Origin: DAOUJI01 sp965224415
GTDB taxonomy: Bacteria > Chloroflexota > Dehalococcoidia > Lucifugimonadales > JAGWBF01
DNA length: 64,000 nucleotides
Reading direction: 5' to 3'
Assembly (NCBI GenBank): GCA_965224415.1
Contig: CBDCZB010000004.1
Span: 186,001-250,000 of the forward strand
Made by a program: the position numbers and the translations under genes. The notes under the pieces were generated by a model. It did not search any database. It saw nothing but the letters and a program-made list of their open reading frames with translations, and had not been told where the DNA came from. The first letter of the stretch is position 1, and every line of letters starts with the position of its first letter. Below, piece by piece: positions 1 through 8,138 of this stretch.

Positions 1-558
1 CACAAGTCGGACCCGGAACTCAAGCTGACGTTTGGACAGATAGCCTCCAAGCTGAACGGCACAGGCGGGCCTGTGGTGGGCCGCTCCAACTTTACTCCCT
101 CCGGCTCAGGGGCGTCCTTCGCTATTCACATAGCCGACGTGGAAGTGGACCCGGAGACGGGCAAGGTGGAGATTCTCAGGTACACGGCCCTGCAGGACGC
201 CGGCAAGGCCATCCACCCAAGCTACGTGGAAGGACAGATGCAGGGCGGGGCCGTGCAGGGCATCGGATGGGCGCTCAACGAGGAGTACTTCTTCTCCGAC
301 GACGGGAAGCTCATGAACTCAAGCTTCCTCGACTACAGGATGCCCATCAGCCTCGACCTGCCCATGATAGACACAGTGATAGTGGAAGTGGCCAACCCAG
401 GGCACCCCTTCGGAGCCAGAGGCGTGGGAGAGGTCCCATTGGTTCCTCCGATGGCGGCCTTGGCCAACGCCATATACAGGGCTGTTGGAGTCAGAATGGA
501 GCGGTTGCCCATGTCCCCAGGCGCCATTCTGAACACACTTTGGGACGGCGAGCAGTAA
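1..558 (+). CDS. Xanthine dehydrogenase-family molybdopterin-binding subunit, C-terminal part
   Basis: The open frame enters from the left edge of the window, so only the last 185 residues are present. The end carries the motif GARGVGEVPLVPP, which in the xanthine oxidase/CO dehydrogenase large-subunit family holds the catalytic glutamate next to the molybdenum centre; upstream lie QGGAVQGIGWALNEE and a conserved FLDYRMP segment typical of the family. The protein would be the Mo-cofactor hydroxylase subunit that oxidizes an aromatic heterocycle, aldehyde or similar substrate, together with FAD and [2Fe-2S] subunits expected outside the window. The substrate cannot be read from this fragment. 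A GTG at 73 is an internal valine, not a start. Confidence 0.88.
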   Translation, partial: HKSDPELKLTFGQIASKLNGTGGPVVGRSNFTPSGSGASFAIHIADVEVDPETGKVEILRYTALQDAGKAIHPSYVEGQMQGGAVQGIGWALNEEYFFSDDGKLMNSSFLDYRMPISLDLPMIDTVIVEVANPGHPFGARGVGEVPLVPPMAALANAIYRAVGVRMERLPMSPGAILNTLWDGEQ

Positions 559-582
559 GCGAGCCGTTAAGGGTATTCATGG

Positions 583-612
583 TTGACAGTCTCATTATCC
601 GTCTGATAGTGT
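583..612 (+). promoter_or_regulatory. Possible sigma-70 promoter for the importer operon
   Basis: TTGACA at 583-588 is followed after 18 bases by TAGTGT at 607-612. The -35 is perfect, the -10 weak. It lies in the 172-base gap before the substrate-binding lipoprotein gene, giving a leader of about 110 bases. Confidence 0.3.
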
Positions 613-730
613 TCTCCCGGAACTCGAATGGGAGCGGGTTGTCCGTCTATCTACGGCAGGACTGGTCGCTCCCGTTTAGGCGTGAAACGAGAGGCCGTAT
701 AAGCGGCGTGGAAACAAAAGGGAGGGAATC

Positions 731-2896
731 ATGCTGAGAACCTGGCTAACAAATCGTGCTTTGTGGCTGACGGGCGCCTTGGCGTTGGTGTTCGTTCTGG
801 CCGCGGCTTGCGGCGGAGATGAGGCGACCCAAGGGCCTGCGCCTACGCAAGCTCCAACGGCTACACAAGCTCCAACGGCTACTCCTCAGCCCACGCCTAC
901 TCCACAGCCAACCCTAGACTTTGCAGCTTTGGCGCAGCAGTTCGGCACTCAAGTGCAGAACCAGATTGCAAGCCAGATTGCAGGCATCGAATTCCCAGAA
1001 GGGTTGACAGCGGAGGACGTGCAGGCCATCGTGGCCGCGGCCATCTCCAACATCCCCGAGGGGATCAGTCCTGAGGACGTGCAGGCTATAGTGTCCCAGG
1101 CGATATCGGAGATTCCCGAGGGTCTGACGGCGGCGCAGATGGAGGCGGCAATCAGATCCGCCGTTGACGAGGGCGTGAAAGACGCGGTCGCTTCCGCCGT
1201 GGCGCAGATACCCCCCACGGCGACTCCGCTGCCGGCGATGTTCGGCGGCGTTACGCCCTTCGGCGGGGTAGTGCCCATGCTGGCCTACGACTCCCCCAAC
1301 CCCCACTTCATCTGGGGTGGAGTGTCTTATAAGAGCCAGGTGCACTTGAAGCCTGTCTTCAACATGACCATCGATTGGGACCACTCCACTCCGGAGAAGC
1401 TGGACTGGAAGTGCGATCTCTGCTCTGACTGGAGCGTGTCCGACGACGGAATCACCTATACCTTCAAAGTCAACCCTGACGCCAAGTGGCACGACGGCGA
1501 AGACGTTGGAGCCGACGACCTTGTGAACAGCTTCAACATCTGGCTGGACCCCAAAGGGGCGTTGGATGCCTTGAACCCCGCTTTCGCCGATGTCCCCGAA
1601 GAAATAGCCGGCGTGGGCCAGTCTGCCCTTGAAGGCGTGCAGTCTCACTTGGCGGGCCCGCCTACGATGATTGACGAGAACACCTTCTCGGTGTCTCTCA
1701 ACGATCCGCCTTCTGGCGTATTTCTTAACGACATGCTCAACCAGGAGTTGATGATTCTGCCCAAGCATCTGTTCGAAAGGGGAGTGCTTCCTGCCAACCC
1801 GACGGACAAAGACTCTGTCATAGGTTCGGGCCCGTACCGATTTGTCGAATACACCACTGACGTGTCCACTGTTCTGGAGCGGAACCCCGGCTACTTCAAG
1901 AGCGGCCTGCCCTATCTGGACGGCATTGAGCATTTCATAATCACGTCGGCTTCCGGCAGGGCCTCCGCCGCCTTCGAGACGGAGCAGGTGCTCATGTCCA
2001 ACTCCTTCCAGGCCAGCCTGAACGCGGCGGCGCTGTTGCAGTTGGAGAAGGACACTTTCGGCTCGATCAATCTGCACTGGCAGGGTCCCCTATACGCATA
2101 TTCCATTCACTTCAACACCAGGGTGGCTCCCTTCAACGACCCCAGAGTGCGCAAGGGCATGCAGCTGGGAATACACCGGCAGCCGTATCTTAAGAGTGTG
2201 ACCGCCGACCGCGGAGGCATGGGAACGCCCCTGCCCGATGGTTTCCCGTGGAGCTACACCAGGGAGGAGTCGGACCAAATCCCCGGATTCAGAGAGAGTT
2301 CGGCCGGAGTCAAGCACCCTGACGACATTGCGGCCGCCAAAGCCCTGTTCGAAGAGGCCGGCTACGGAGAAGGCACCGAGGTTACGCTGACCTGCTCGAC
2401 CTCCCTCGCCTACTGCGACGTGGGAATCGTGATCAAGGGGCAGTTCCTGGAAGACTTCGGATGGACAATCAACATCGACGCCGTTCGTGGAGCGGTGGCC
2501 CGGGAGAAGTACACGGCCGGTGACTACCAGTTCAACATCCAGGCAACAGGGTTCTCATTCCCCCACCCAAGCCAGGCTATCAGGTCCCAGACGAGTGGGC
2601 GTAACGCAGGCTGGACCGGCGTGACGGATCCGGACAACCCTCAGCACGGGCTTTACCTGCGCCTGAAGGAGATATACGACACGATGCTCCTGGCGTCGGA
2701 CCAGAACGATCCCATGGTGCGGGAGTTGATGCAAGAGGTCCACAACTTGCAAATCGAGGACCCGTACATCATTCCCATGCTCTACGTCACCCAGGCGTGG
2801 CCGGTGAGCAAAAGGATTAAGGGGTTCTACCCGCCCCCGGTGGTGACCGGCGGCAACACCCACGAGACTATCTGGTGCAACCCCGACTGTCCATAG
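731..2896 (+). CDS. Lipoprotein substrate-binding protein of a peptide/opine-type ABC importer (SBP family 5)
   Basis: The 721-residue protein starts with a lipoprotein signal peptide whose lipobox ends in LAAAC, with Cys27 as the lipidated residue. A Thr/Pro/Gln-rich linker follows (about residues 35-62), then three 20-residue repeats (88-147) of the pattern PEGLTAEDVQAIV, and then the SBP_bac_5 domain (about 165-715) with family features such as the segment FKVNPDAKWHDGEDVGADD and GSGPYRF. The family captures oligopeptides, nickel or sugars outside the membrane. Two permease genes of the Dpp type follow directly, which supports an importer, but no ATPase genes are nearby. The repeat block between anchor and binding domain is unusual and recurs in the second binding protein at 22615-24942. 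The start is the ATG preceded by a GGGAGG Shine-Dalgarno. Confidence 0.9.
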   Translation: MLRTWLTNRALWLTGALALVFVLAAACGGDEATQGPAPTQAPTATQAPTATPQPTPTPQPTLDFAALAQQFGTQVQNQIASQIAGIEFPEGLTAEDVQAIVAAAISNIPEGISPEDVQAIVSQAISEIPEGLTAAQMEAAIRSAVDEGVKDAVASAVAQIPPTATPLPAMFGGVTPFGGVVPMLAYDSPNPHFIWGGVSYKSQVHLKPVFNMTIDWDHSTPEKLDWKCDLCSDWSVSDDGITYTFKVNPDAKWHDGEDVGADDLVNSFNIWLDPKGALDALNPAFADVPEEIAGVGQSALEGVQSHLAGPPTMIDENTFSVSLNDPPSGVFLNDMLNQELMILPKHLFERGVLPANPTDKDSVIGSGPYRFVEYTTDVSTVLERNPGYFKSGLPYLDGIEHFIITSASGRASAAFETEQVLMSNSFQASLNAAALLQLEKDTFGSINLHWQGPLYAYSIHFNTRVAPFNDPRVRKGMQLGIHRQPYLKSVTADRGGMGTPLPDGFPWSYTREESDQIPGFRESSAGVKHPDDIAAAKALFEEAGYGEGTEVTLTCSTSLAYCDVGIVIKGQFLEDFGWTINIDAVRGAVAREKYTAGDYQFNIQATGFSFPHPSQAIRSQTSGRNAGWTGVTDPDNPQHGLYLRLKEIYDTMLLASDQNDPMVRELMQEVHNLQIEDPYIIPMLYVTQAWPVSKRIKGFYPPPVVTGGNTHETIWCNPDCP
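992..1171 (+). repeat. Three in-frame 20-residue repeats in the lipoprotein linker
   Basis: Residues 88-147 of the binding protein consist of three consecutive 20-residue units, each beginning with Phe/Ile-Pro-Glu-Gly and continuing with a predicted amphipathic helix (for example IPEGISPEDVQAIVSQ). The repetition is at protein level; the DNA units have diverged. Confidence 0.8.
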
Positions 2897-2932
2897 ACAA
2901 ATAGAGAGCTATCAATCGGGAGCTGAAGCTGG

Positions 2933-2967
2933 GGACAGGCCTGAAGTAAAACGCTTTGGGCCTGTCC
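2933..2967 (+). terminator. Stem-loop between binding protein and permease genes
   Basis: Arms GGACAGGCC (2933-2941) and GGCCTGTCC (2959-2967) pair over 9 bases with a 17-base loop, followed by TTATATTA. It may act as a partial terminator or a 3'-end stabilizer that lets the binding protein be made in excess over the permeases. The U tract is poor. Confidence 0.45.
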
Positions 2968-3045
2968 TTATATTAGATGGGAGTTACCCAACCGTCCTAA
3001 AGAGAGAAACTTGGGAGCCACACTTAGGGGTTAGCGGATAGGACA

Positions 3046-4017
3046 ATGCAGGCATATATCCTGAAAAGGTTGCTTCTCTTTGTGCCGACGCTGGTGCTGG
3101 TCGGCACCATTGCATTTGTCATAATCAGGCTTCTGCCCGGCGATCCGGCCCTTCAGCTTCTTGAAACAGGCTCAGAATTCGGTGATGGGACTGCCGTCAC
3201 CGAGGAAGCGTTGGCCAAGAAGAGGGCGGAGTTGGGGACGGACAAGCCTCTGTTCCCCCACCAATGGGGAATCTTCCTGTGGGACTCCGTGCGGCTGGAC
3301 TTCGGAGACTCTTTCAACACCAAGCAACCCGTCATAGACGAAATCAAGAACCGCTTTCCGGTCACCCTGGAGCTGGTGATCATATCTTTGTTCATGGCCG
3401 CCTTCGTGGCCATTCCGTTGGGGGTGTTCTCCGCGGTCAAGCAGGACACTCCGATGGACTACGTCGGCCGGTTGGTGACAACGGTGGGCATAGCGCTGCC
3501 CAACTTCTGGGTGGCGCTGCTGATGCTCTTGTTCCTTGCCTCGGTCTTCGACTGGAATCCGCCGCTGAGGTACAGGGACTTTCAAGACGACCAGATAGAG
3601 AACCTCAAACAAATGGTGTTTCCTGCCTTGGTGCTCGCTCTCTCCCACATGGCGTTCCTGGCCCGTATAACCCGCTCGGCTATGCTTGAAGTGCTGAGGG
3701 AAGATTACATACGCACGGCCAGGGCCAAAGGGCTTTCGGAGCGGGTAGTGATAAACCGACACACTCTTCGCAACGCCTTGCTCCCGGTCGTTACGGTGAC
3801 CGGCTATGAATTCGGGCGGCTTATAGGCGGCACCGTTATAATTGAGAGCATATTCTTGGTCCCGGGCATCGGCCTGTACGTGATCTCAGGTTTCGAGAAG
3901 CAGGACTTCCCCGTGATACAGTCGGTGGTGATCATAGTCACCATGATCGTGCTGGTGTTGAACCTTGCTATGGACCTCGCCTACTCGTGGCTGAATCCCA
4001 GGATCAGGTACTCGTAG
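3046..4017 (+). CDS. ABC importer permease, DppB/OppB type
   Basis: This 323-residue inner-membrane protein has the architecture of BPD_transp_1 permeases that start with a TM helix (residues about 10-30, VPTLVLVGTIAFVIIRLLPG). The EAA-loop region with the sequence EVLREDYIRTARAKGLSE (about residues 215-233) is the contact site for the ATPase subunits and is well conserved. It ends with the hallmark DPR-like NPRIRYS tail. It works as a heterodimer with the next gene, forming the peptide channel for the lipoprotein encoded upstream. Two bases separate its stop from the next ATG. No ATPase partner is encoded in the window. Confidence 0.92.
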   Translation: MQAYILKRLLLFVPTLVLVGTIAFVIIRLLPGDPALQLLETGSEFGDGTAVTEEALAKKRAELGTDKPLFPHQWGIFLWDSVRLDFGDSFNTKQPVIDEIKNRFPVTLELVIISLFMAAFVAIPLGVFSAVKQDTPMDYVGRLVTTVGIALPNFWVALLMLLFLASVFDWNPPLRYRDFQDDQIENLKQMVFPALVLALSHMAFLARITRSAMLEVLREDYIRTARAKGLSERVVINRHTLRNALLPVVTVTGYEFGRLIGGTVIIESIFLVPGIGLYVISGFEKQDFPVIQSVVIIVTMIVLVLNLAMDLAYSWLNPRIRYS

Positions 4018-4019
4018 AG

Positions 4020-4931
4020 ATGGCACAACAAGACGCAATAGCCGGCATCGACCAGTCCGTCTTGACCGGACTTCGTCCCAAACGCCCGCTCTACGGGCAG
4101 GTTCTCAACTTCCTGCTAAAGAAGCCTATGGGCGCTGTGGGAGCGGGAGTGGCCGTCGTGCTGGTCATCGTGGCTCTGCTGGCGTCCACCATAGACACCC
4201 ACGGCGTCCATTCCACAGACTCAGACAACCTGCGAGCCAAACCAAGCTCCGACCATCTTCTTGGAACGGACTGGCTGGGGCGGGACATATACAGCCGCTT
4301 GGTCCACGGCGCGAAAGTGTCTTTGATAGTCGGCTTGTTCAGTTCGTTGATAGGGTGCTCGATAGGGCTGTTAATCGGAGTCACCAGCGGCTATTTCGGT
4401 GGGGCTTTCGATCTGTTCGTCCAACGTTTGATAGACGGCTTAATGGCTTTTCCTGCCATTATTCTGGCCATCGCCATCATGACGGCGTTGGGCGGGTCCA
4501 TTCAGAACGTGATTATTGCTTTGACGGTGTTGTTCGTACCGGCCACCGCGCGGGTGATACGCTCACAGGCTCTTGCGCTCCGGGAGCAGGACTACATCCT
4601 GGCGGCCAGGTCCATCGGGGCGCGGGACGTCCGGATTATCCTGCTGCACATGGTCCCCAACACCATGGCGGTGTTCATAGTGTTGGTGACCTTTTACATG
4701 GCGGCGGCTATAATAGCGGAAGCGGCGCTGAGCTTTCTTGGCGTGGGCATTCCTATAACCGAACCCTCTTGGGGGGGCATGTTGAACAAAGTCACCTACT
4801 CAGACATGCGGGAAAACCCTTGGCTGGGAGTGGTGCCAGGGCTTACTATATCGATTGTGGTGCTGTCCTGGAACATGCTTGGCGACGCCCTGCGGGATGT
4901 GCTCGACCCAAGGATGCGCGGGAGCCAGTAA
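4020..4931 (+). CDS. ABC importer permease, DppC/OppC type
   Basis: The protein (303 residues from ATG 4020) carries the N-terminal OppC-type TM segment, the phrase DHLLGTDWLGRDIYSRLVHG characteristic of the DppC family, and an EAA loop LREQDYILAARSIGARD. It ends with DPRMRGSQ, typical of the family. It pairs with the preceding DppB-type permease. I chose ATG 4020, just after the upstream stop; an upstream GTG at 3987 would overlap the previous gene by 31 bases and is less likely. Function is ATP-driven uptake of peptides or related compounds, with ATPases supplied from elsewhere. Confidence 0.9.
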   Translation: MAQQDAIAGIDQSVLTGLRPKRPLYGQVLNFLLKKPMGAVGAGVAVVLVIVALLASTIDTHGVHSTDSDNLRAKPSSDHLLGTDWLGRDIYSRLVHGAKVSLIVGLFSSLIGCSIGLLIGVTSGYFGGAFDLFVQRLIDGLMAFPAIILAIAIMTALGGSIQNVIIALTVLFVPATARVIRSQALALREQDYILAARSIGARDVRIILLHMVPNTMAVFIVLVTFYMAAAIIAEAALSFLGVGIPITEPSWGGMLNKVTYSDMRENPWLGVVPGLTISIVVLSWNMLGDALRDVLDPRMRGSQ

Positions 4932-4966
4932 GCGCCTTAGTCAATAGGCCTGGGAAAGGAGCGGTC

Positions 4967-5701
4967 ATGCCAGTTCAAGAAGTCCTCCTAGACGATCTAG
5001 CCCACGAATGGGTCAAAGCCACCAGCAAGTACGCCCGGGGGTTCTATTTCAAGCATCTCTCCGACGGCGAGGCAGGCCGACCCTACGCTCACCTGATGGC
5101 CATACCCCGGGACGGGGACAACAACGAGGGCCATTTCCATGACGCCGCCCAGTTTCAGATCATATTGACAGGCTCAATGGTGTTCCCTCACCTGGGCCTC
5201 GACGCACCCGAGCTCCACTACACCGACACTAACACGGCTTACGGCCCCTTTGTGGCCGGAAAGGCCACCGAGTCGTCCATATGCGCAGTCCTCAGGAACA
5301 AGTCCGCCGGAATAGTTTGGAACTGGGAGCGGGACAAGTTCCGGGGTGAGTTGAACCGGGATGGCCGGGAGATATTGGGTCGGTTCTCTGACCAGCAGTG
5401 GGAAGAGTCTCCCAGGAGCCTGCAGGGAATCAGGCGGAAGACTCTCTTCGGAGTGGACGGCCTCAACGAGCCTAAGGCGCACATGTATGAGTGTGAGCCG
5501 GGGTCGGTCCTGAAGATACCGGCCGCCCCCCACGGAGAGTTCCAGGCGATGCTGAAGGGGTCAGCCACTTTCGGGGACACCGAAATCAGGCCCTTTTCCA
5601 TGCGTTACATAGTCGGAGACGAGCCTGCCAGCGACCTCACGAGCGGCCCTGAAGGCGCCACGTGGGTGATCATGACCTTCGACGAAAAGGGTTTCGACTA
5701 G
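4967..5701 (+). CDS. Cupin-like protein of unknown function
   Basis: A 244-residue soluble protein with GHFHDAAQFQIILTGSMVF near residues 50-70, which resembles a cupin metal-binding motif (His-x-His followed by Gln/Glu), and a second, weaker barrel-like half near the C terminus (LKIPAAPHGEFQAMLKGSATFG). The pattern suggests a bicupin fold, possibly a dioxygenase or isomerase-like enzyme, but no substrate can be inferred. The start is ATG 4967 preceded by GGGAAAGGAG; the same frame stays open upstream inside the permease gene but that part is a shadow. The gene lies 35 bases after the permease operon and could be co-transcribed. Its stop codon overlaps the convergent stop of the next gene by sharing CTAG. 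Confidence 0.6.
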   Translation: MPVQEVLLDDLAHEWVKATSKYARGFYFKHLSDGEAGRPYAHLMAIPRDGDNNEGHFHDAAQFQIILTGSMVFPHLGLDAPELHYTDTNTAYGPFVAGKATESSICAVLRNKSAGIVWNWERDKFRGELNRDGREILGRFSDQQWEESPRSLQGIRRKTLFGVDGLNEPKAHMYECEPGSVLKIPAAPHGEFQAMLKGSATFGDTEIRPFSMRYIVGDEPASDLTSGPEGATWVIMTFDEKGFD

Positions 5702-6207
5702 GCGTCGGAAAGACCCTTTAGTTCGACGATCCAGGCATCGGCCTTGCCGTCTTTTATCTCCAGGATGGCAACGTGCCCCAGCCCCAGGTACATGTTTGGG
5801 CCTGGGGCCGTGGGGCTACCCGGGTTCACGCGTAGAAAGCCGTCCTCTCTAATCACTTCCGGCACGTGGGTGTCACCGTAGACCACTACGTCCACGTCCC
5901 CCTTGCCGTTGAAGAACCTCTCAAGGGGCAGTTCAGGGTAGTTGAAGACGTGGACGACGGCCACCGTTAAGCCCTCAACTTCCAGCATTTGCACGGGCTT
6001 TATCCTTGGGTCGACCAGGCCTTCGTCGTTGTTGCCTTCCGCGGCGTAAACCGGGGCAATGCGTTCCAACCAGTCGAGCGCCCGGAGCACCTGAATATCC
6101 CCGGCGTGGAGCACCATGTCCACGCCTTGGAAGGCCGTTTCGACTTCCTTGGGGATTTCTTTGGCTACTGTGGGGATGTGGGTGTCGGAGATAAGTCCCA
6201 GCTTCAT
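5698..6207 (-). CDS. Metallophosphoesterase of the YfcE/MJ0936 type
   Basis: This 169-residue protein begins with MKLGLISDTHIPT and then shows LHAGDIQ, EGNND and YGDTHVP, which match the metal-binding blocks of calcineurin-like phosphoesterases of the YfcE/MJ0936 subfamily (DxH, GDxx, GNxD, and the terminal xxTH). The usual GH block is replaced by VVHVFN, and the first His of GHTH is Asp, so metal coordination may differ slightly. The family hydrolyses phosphodiesters such as bis-pNPP in vitro; the physiological substrate is unknown. It forms a small minus-strand unit with the VOC protein upstream (9-base gap). Confidence 0.85.
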   Translation of the reverse strand: MKLGLISDTHIPTVAKEIPKEVETAFQGVDMVLHAGDIQVLRALDWLERIAPVYAAEGNNDEGLVDPRIKPVQMLEVEGLTVAVVHVFNYPELPLERFFNGKGDVDVVVYGDTHVPEVIREDGFLRVNPGSPTAPGPNMYLGLGHVAILEIKDGKADAWIVELKGLSDA

Positions 6208-6216
6208 GCGCTGTCC

Positions 6217-6609
6217 TTAGACCAGCACTCCAAAGCCCGACTTGGTGCACACTTCAAGCCTGTTGCCGTCCAGGTCCTCGAAATAGAAGGCGCGCTGCCC
6301 GTCGTGTCGGGTGGATATGTCGGTTAAGGCGGTGACGCCCAGGGACCCGTAGTGGGAGTGAGCGCCCTCTATATCGTCCACCTCGAAGGCGGTGTGGTGG
6401 GACGGAGCCGACGGAGCGTCCGGGTTCTCTATGATGTGGACCATGGCGCCGCTGGGAAGCTGGAGCCAGTAGAGGTTGTCGCTGTCCACCATCTTGGGTA
6501 TCTGCTTGATTCCCAGAACTTCCTGGTACCAGGCAAGGGCCTTGTCCTTGTTCTTCACGTTGTAGGTGATGTGGTTGATGCCTTTGAGCCTGATGGAGTC
6601 GTCGACCAT
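6217..6609 (-). CDS. VOC (glyoxalase/bleomycin-resistance) family protein
   Basis: A 130-residue single VOC domain: GINHITYNV with the first metal-ligand His, SHHTAFEVDD with the central ligand, and DLDGNRLEV with the C-terminal Glu. These are consistent with a metal-dependent enzyme such as a lyase, isomerase or dioxygenase, but the substrate is not predictable. The start is ATG 6609, which has AAAGGAGGA eight bases upstream; an in-frame start further upstream would be 14 residues longer without such a site. It is the first gene of a two-gene unit with the phosphoesterase. Confidence 0.85.
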   Translation of the reverse strand: MVDDSIRLKGINHITYNVKNKDKALAWYQEVLGIKQIPKMVDSDNLYWLQLPSGAMVHIIENPDAPSAPSHHTAFEVDDIEGAHSHYGSLGVTALTDISTRHDGQRAFYFEDLDGNRLEVCTKSGFGVLV

Positions 6610-6645
6610 GCTCTGAGTCCTCCTTTGGATGTTCGCTGCTTGGTT

Positions 6646-6675
6646 TCCCAATCATAGCAGAGTTTACGGCGTGGG
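6646..6675 (-). promoter_or_regulatory. Possible promoter for the VOC/phosphoesterase unit
   Basis: Read on the minus strand, TTGCCC is followed after 16 bases by TATGAT, located about 40 bases upstream of the ATG at 6609. It is divergent from the promoter at 6714-6742. Confidence 0.4.
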
Positions 6676-6713
6676 CAAGTCCGGTCGCACTCCAAGCGTA
6701 ATAGCCGCTCAAG

Positions 6714-6742
6714 TTGACACCTACAGGGACACTAAGTATCCT
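6714..6742 (+). promoter_or_regulatory. Sigma-70-like promoter for the CoA-transferase pair
   Basis: TTGACA (6714-6719), a 17-base spacer and TATCCT (6737-6742) stand about 65 bases before the ATG at 6807, which has AAGGAGGAG as ribosome binding site. Confidence 0.55.
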
Positions 6743-6806
6743 GATTTGGTTCTTGGTACCGGCCTTGATGCAAGGTGTTTTTCGGCAGTATTCAAGGAGG
6801 AGAAAT

Positions 6807-8138
6807 ATGGACCTTCCACGGCCGTTGGACGGCGTTCGAATCCTGGACTTTACGTGGGTCAGGGCTGGCCCCTGGTCTACACGGTGGCTGGCCGCCTTGG
6901 GGGCTGAGGTGCTCAAGGTCCAGTGGCCCTACAGTCTGGGACCCGGCCAGCGCATTCGTCCTGGCGAGCTTCCCCGAGACCCCAACGCCGTGGCCAACTC
7001 CGACGAGAACAACACCAACAAGCTGGGTATAACCCTGAACGTGCGCAGTGAAAGGGGCTTGTCCATCACCAAGCAGCTCATCGCGAAGTCAGACGTTGTA
7101 ATCGAGAACTTCAGCGCCACCGTGATGAAGCGGTGGGGCCTCGCTTACGAGGACATGACAGCGGTCAACCCGAAAATCATATACATGTCGATGGCCGGAT
7201 TTGGGCACACCGGGCCGTATCTCCCCTATACAACCTTTGGTCCGGCTGCTGCGGCCCTGGCTGGTCTCAGTCTCATGTCCGGGCTGCCTGGCAAGCCTCC
7301 GGCGGGATGGGGCTACTCCTACCTGGACGACACCGGCGGCATGTACGGCGCCATGTTTGTAATCACCGCATTGGAGGCCAGAAACCGTACAGGCGAGGGG
7401 CAGCACGTGGATATGGGTCAGATGGTCATGGGGGCCACCCTCACCGGAGCATCGTTCCTCGATTACACCGTCAACGGTCGGTCCACCAACCGAGAAGGCT
7501 ACCCCGCCGGAAACCGGGCTATATGGCCTGGCACACCGCCCATAAGCGGCTTCCGTGGGCGGGCCGCCGTGCCCCACAACTCCTACCGCACAAAGCCGGG
7601 GGACTACAACGACTGGTGCGTCGTGGGCTGCTTCACCGATGCTGAATGGGAGGGCTTGGTGAAGGTCATGGGGAACCCGGAATGGGCCTCGAACGGTAAG
7701 TTCTCTACGCTTCTGGGCCGCATCCGCAATCAGGAGGAACTGGACCAAAAGATAGAAAAGTGGACGCTCACCCTGGACAAGTATGAAATCGCCCAACTGT
7801 GTCAGGCCGCGGGCATTCCCGCCGCCCCCGTACAGTCCTCTGAGGACCGGGTGGACAGGGACCCCCAGATGAAGGCCCGTGGACACTTCAGCTCCGTGCT
7901 GGACCACCCTGTGCTGGGGCCAAAGCGCCACCAGAGCGCCCCTTTCACTATGTCCGACGCATACGTGGGGGTAAACCGTGCGTCCCCCATGTTGGGTCAG
8001 GACACGGTGGAGGTCATGCAACGGGTGTTAGGGATGAGCAAAGAAGAGGTCAAGGAGGGGTACAAGGACGGAACGTTCTGGCCTGAAGACCTGGGCTACT
8101 ATCCCCAGCTGGAGGAGGCCATGAATGAGCTCGGCTAA
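6807..8138 (+). CDS. CaiB/BaiF family (class III) CoA-transferase, Asp-containing subunit
   Basis: The 443-residue protein shows the CaiB/BaiF pattern: PLDGVRILDFTWVRAGP at the N terminus, LGAEVLKVQ, NKLGITLNV, and the block YLDDTGGMYGA followed by RTGEGQHVDM. The first Asp of YLDD falls at the position of the catalytic aspartate that forms the aspartyl-CoA thioester in formyl-CoA transferase. It would move CoA between organic acids in the cytosol. The start is ATG 6807, which has a strong Shine-Dalgarno; upstream in-frame starts would place the promoter inside the gene. It overlaps the next gene, a paralogue without this Asp, by 14 bases, which suggests a two-subunit enzyme like BbsEF of benzylsuccinate degradation. 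The substrate is not deducible. Confidence 0.9.
   Translation: MDLPRPLDGVRILDFTWVRAGPWSTRWLAALGAEVLKVQWPYSLGPGQRIRPGELPRDPNAVANSDENNTNKLGITLNVRSERGLSITKQLIAKSDVVIENFSATVMKRWGLAYEDMTAVNPKIIYMSMAGFGHTGPYLPYTTFGPAAAALAGLSLMSGLPGKPPAGWGYSYLDDTGGMYGAMFVITALEARNRTGEGQHVDMGQMVMGATLTGASFLDYTVNGRSTNREGYPAGNRAIWPGTPPISGFRGRAAVPHNSYRTKPGDYNDWCVVGCFTDAEWEGLVKVMGNPEWASNGKFSTLLGRIRNQEELDQKIEKWTLTLDKYEIAQLCQAAGIPAAPVQSSEDRVDRDPQMKARGHFSSVLDHPVLGPKRHQSAPFTMSDAYVGVNRASPMLGQDTVEVMQRVLGMSKEEVKEGYKDGTFWPEDLGYYPQLEEAMNELG

Noticed and set aside
914..2077. A 387-codon minus-strand frame opposite the first lipoprotein
   Set aside because: Low-complexity His/Arg/Gly-rich translation and full overlap with a well-supported gene.
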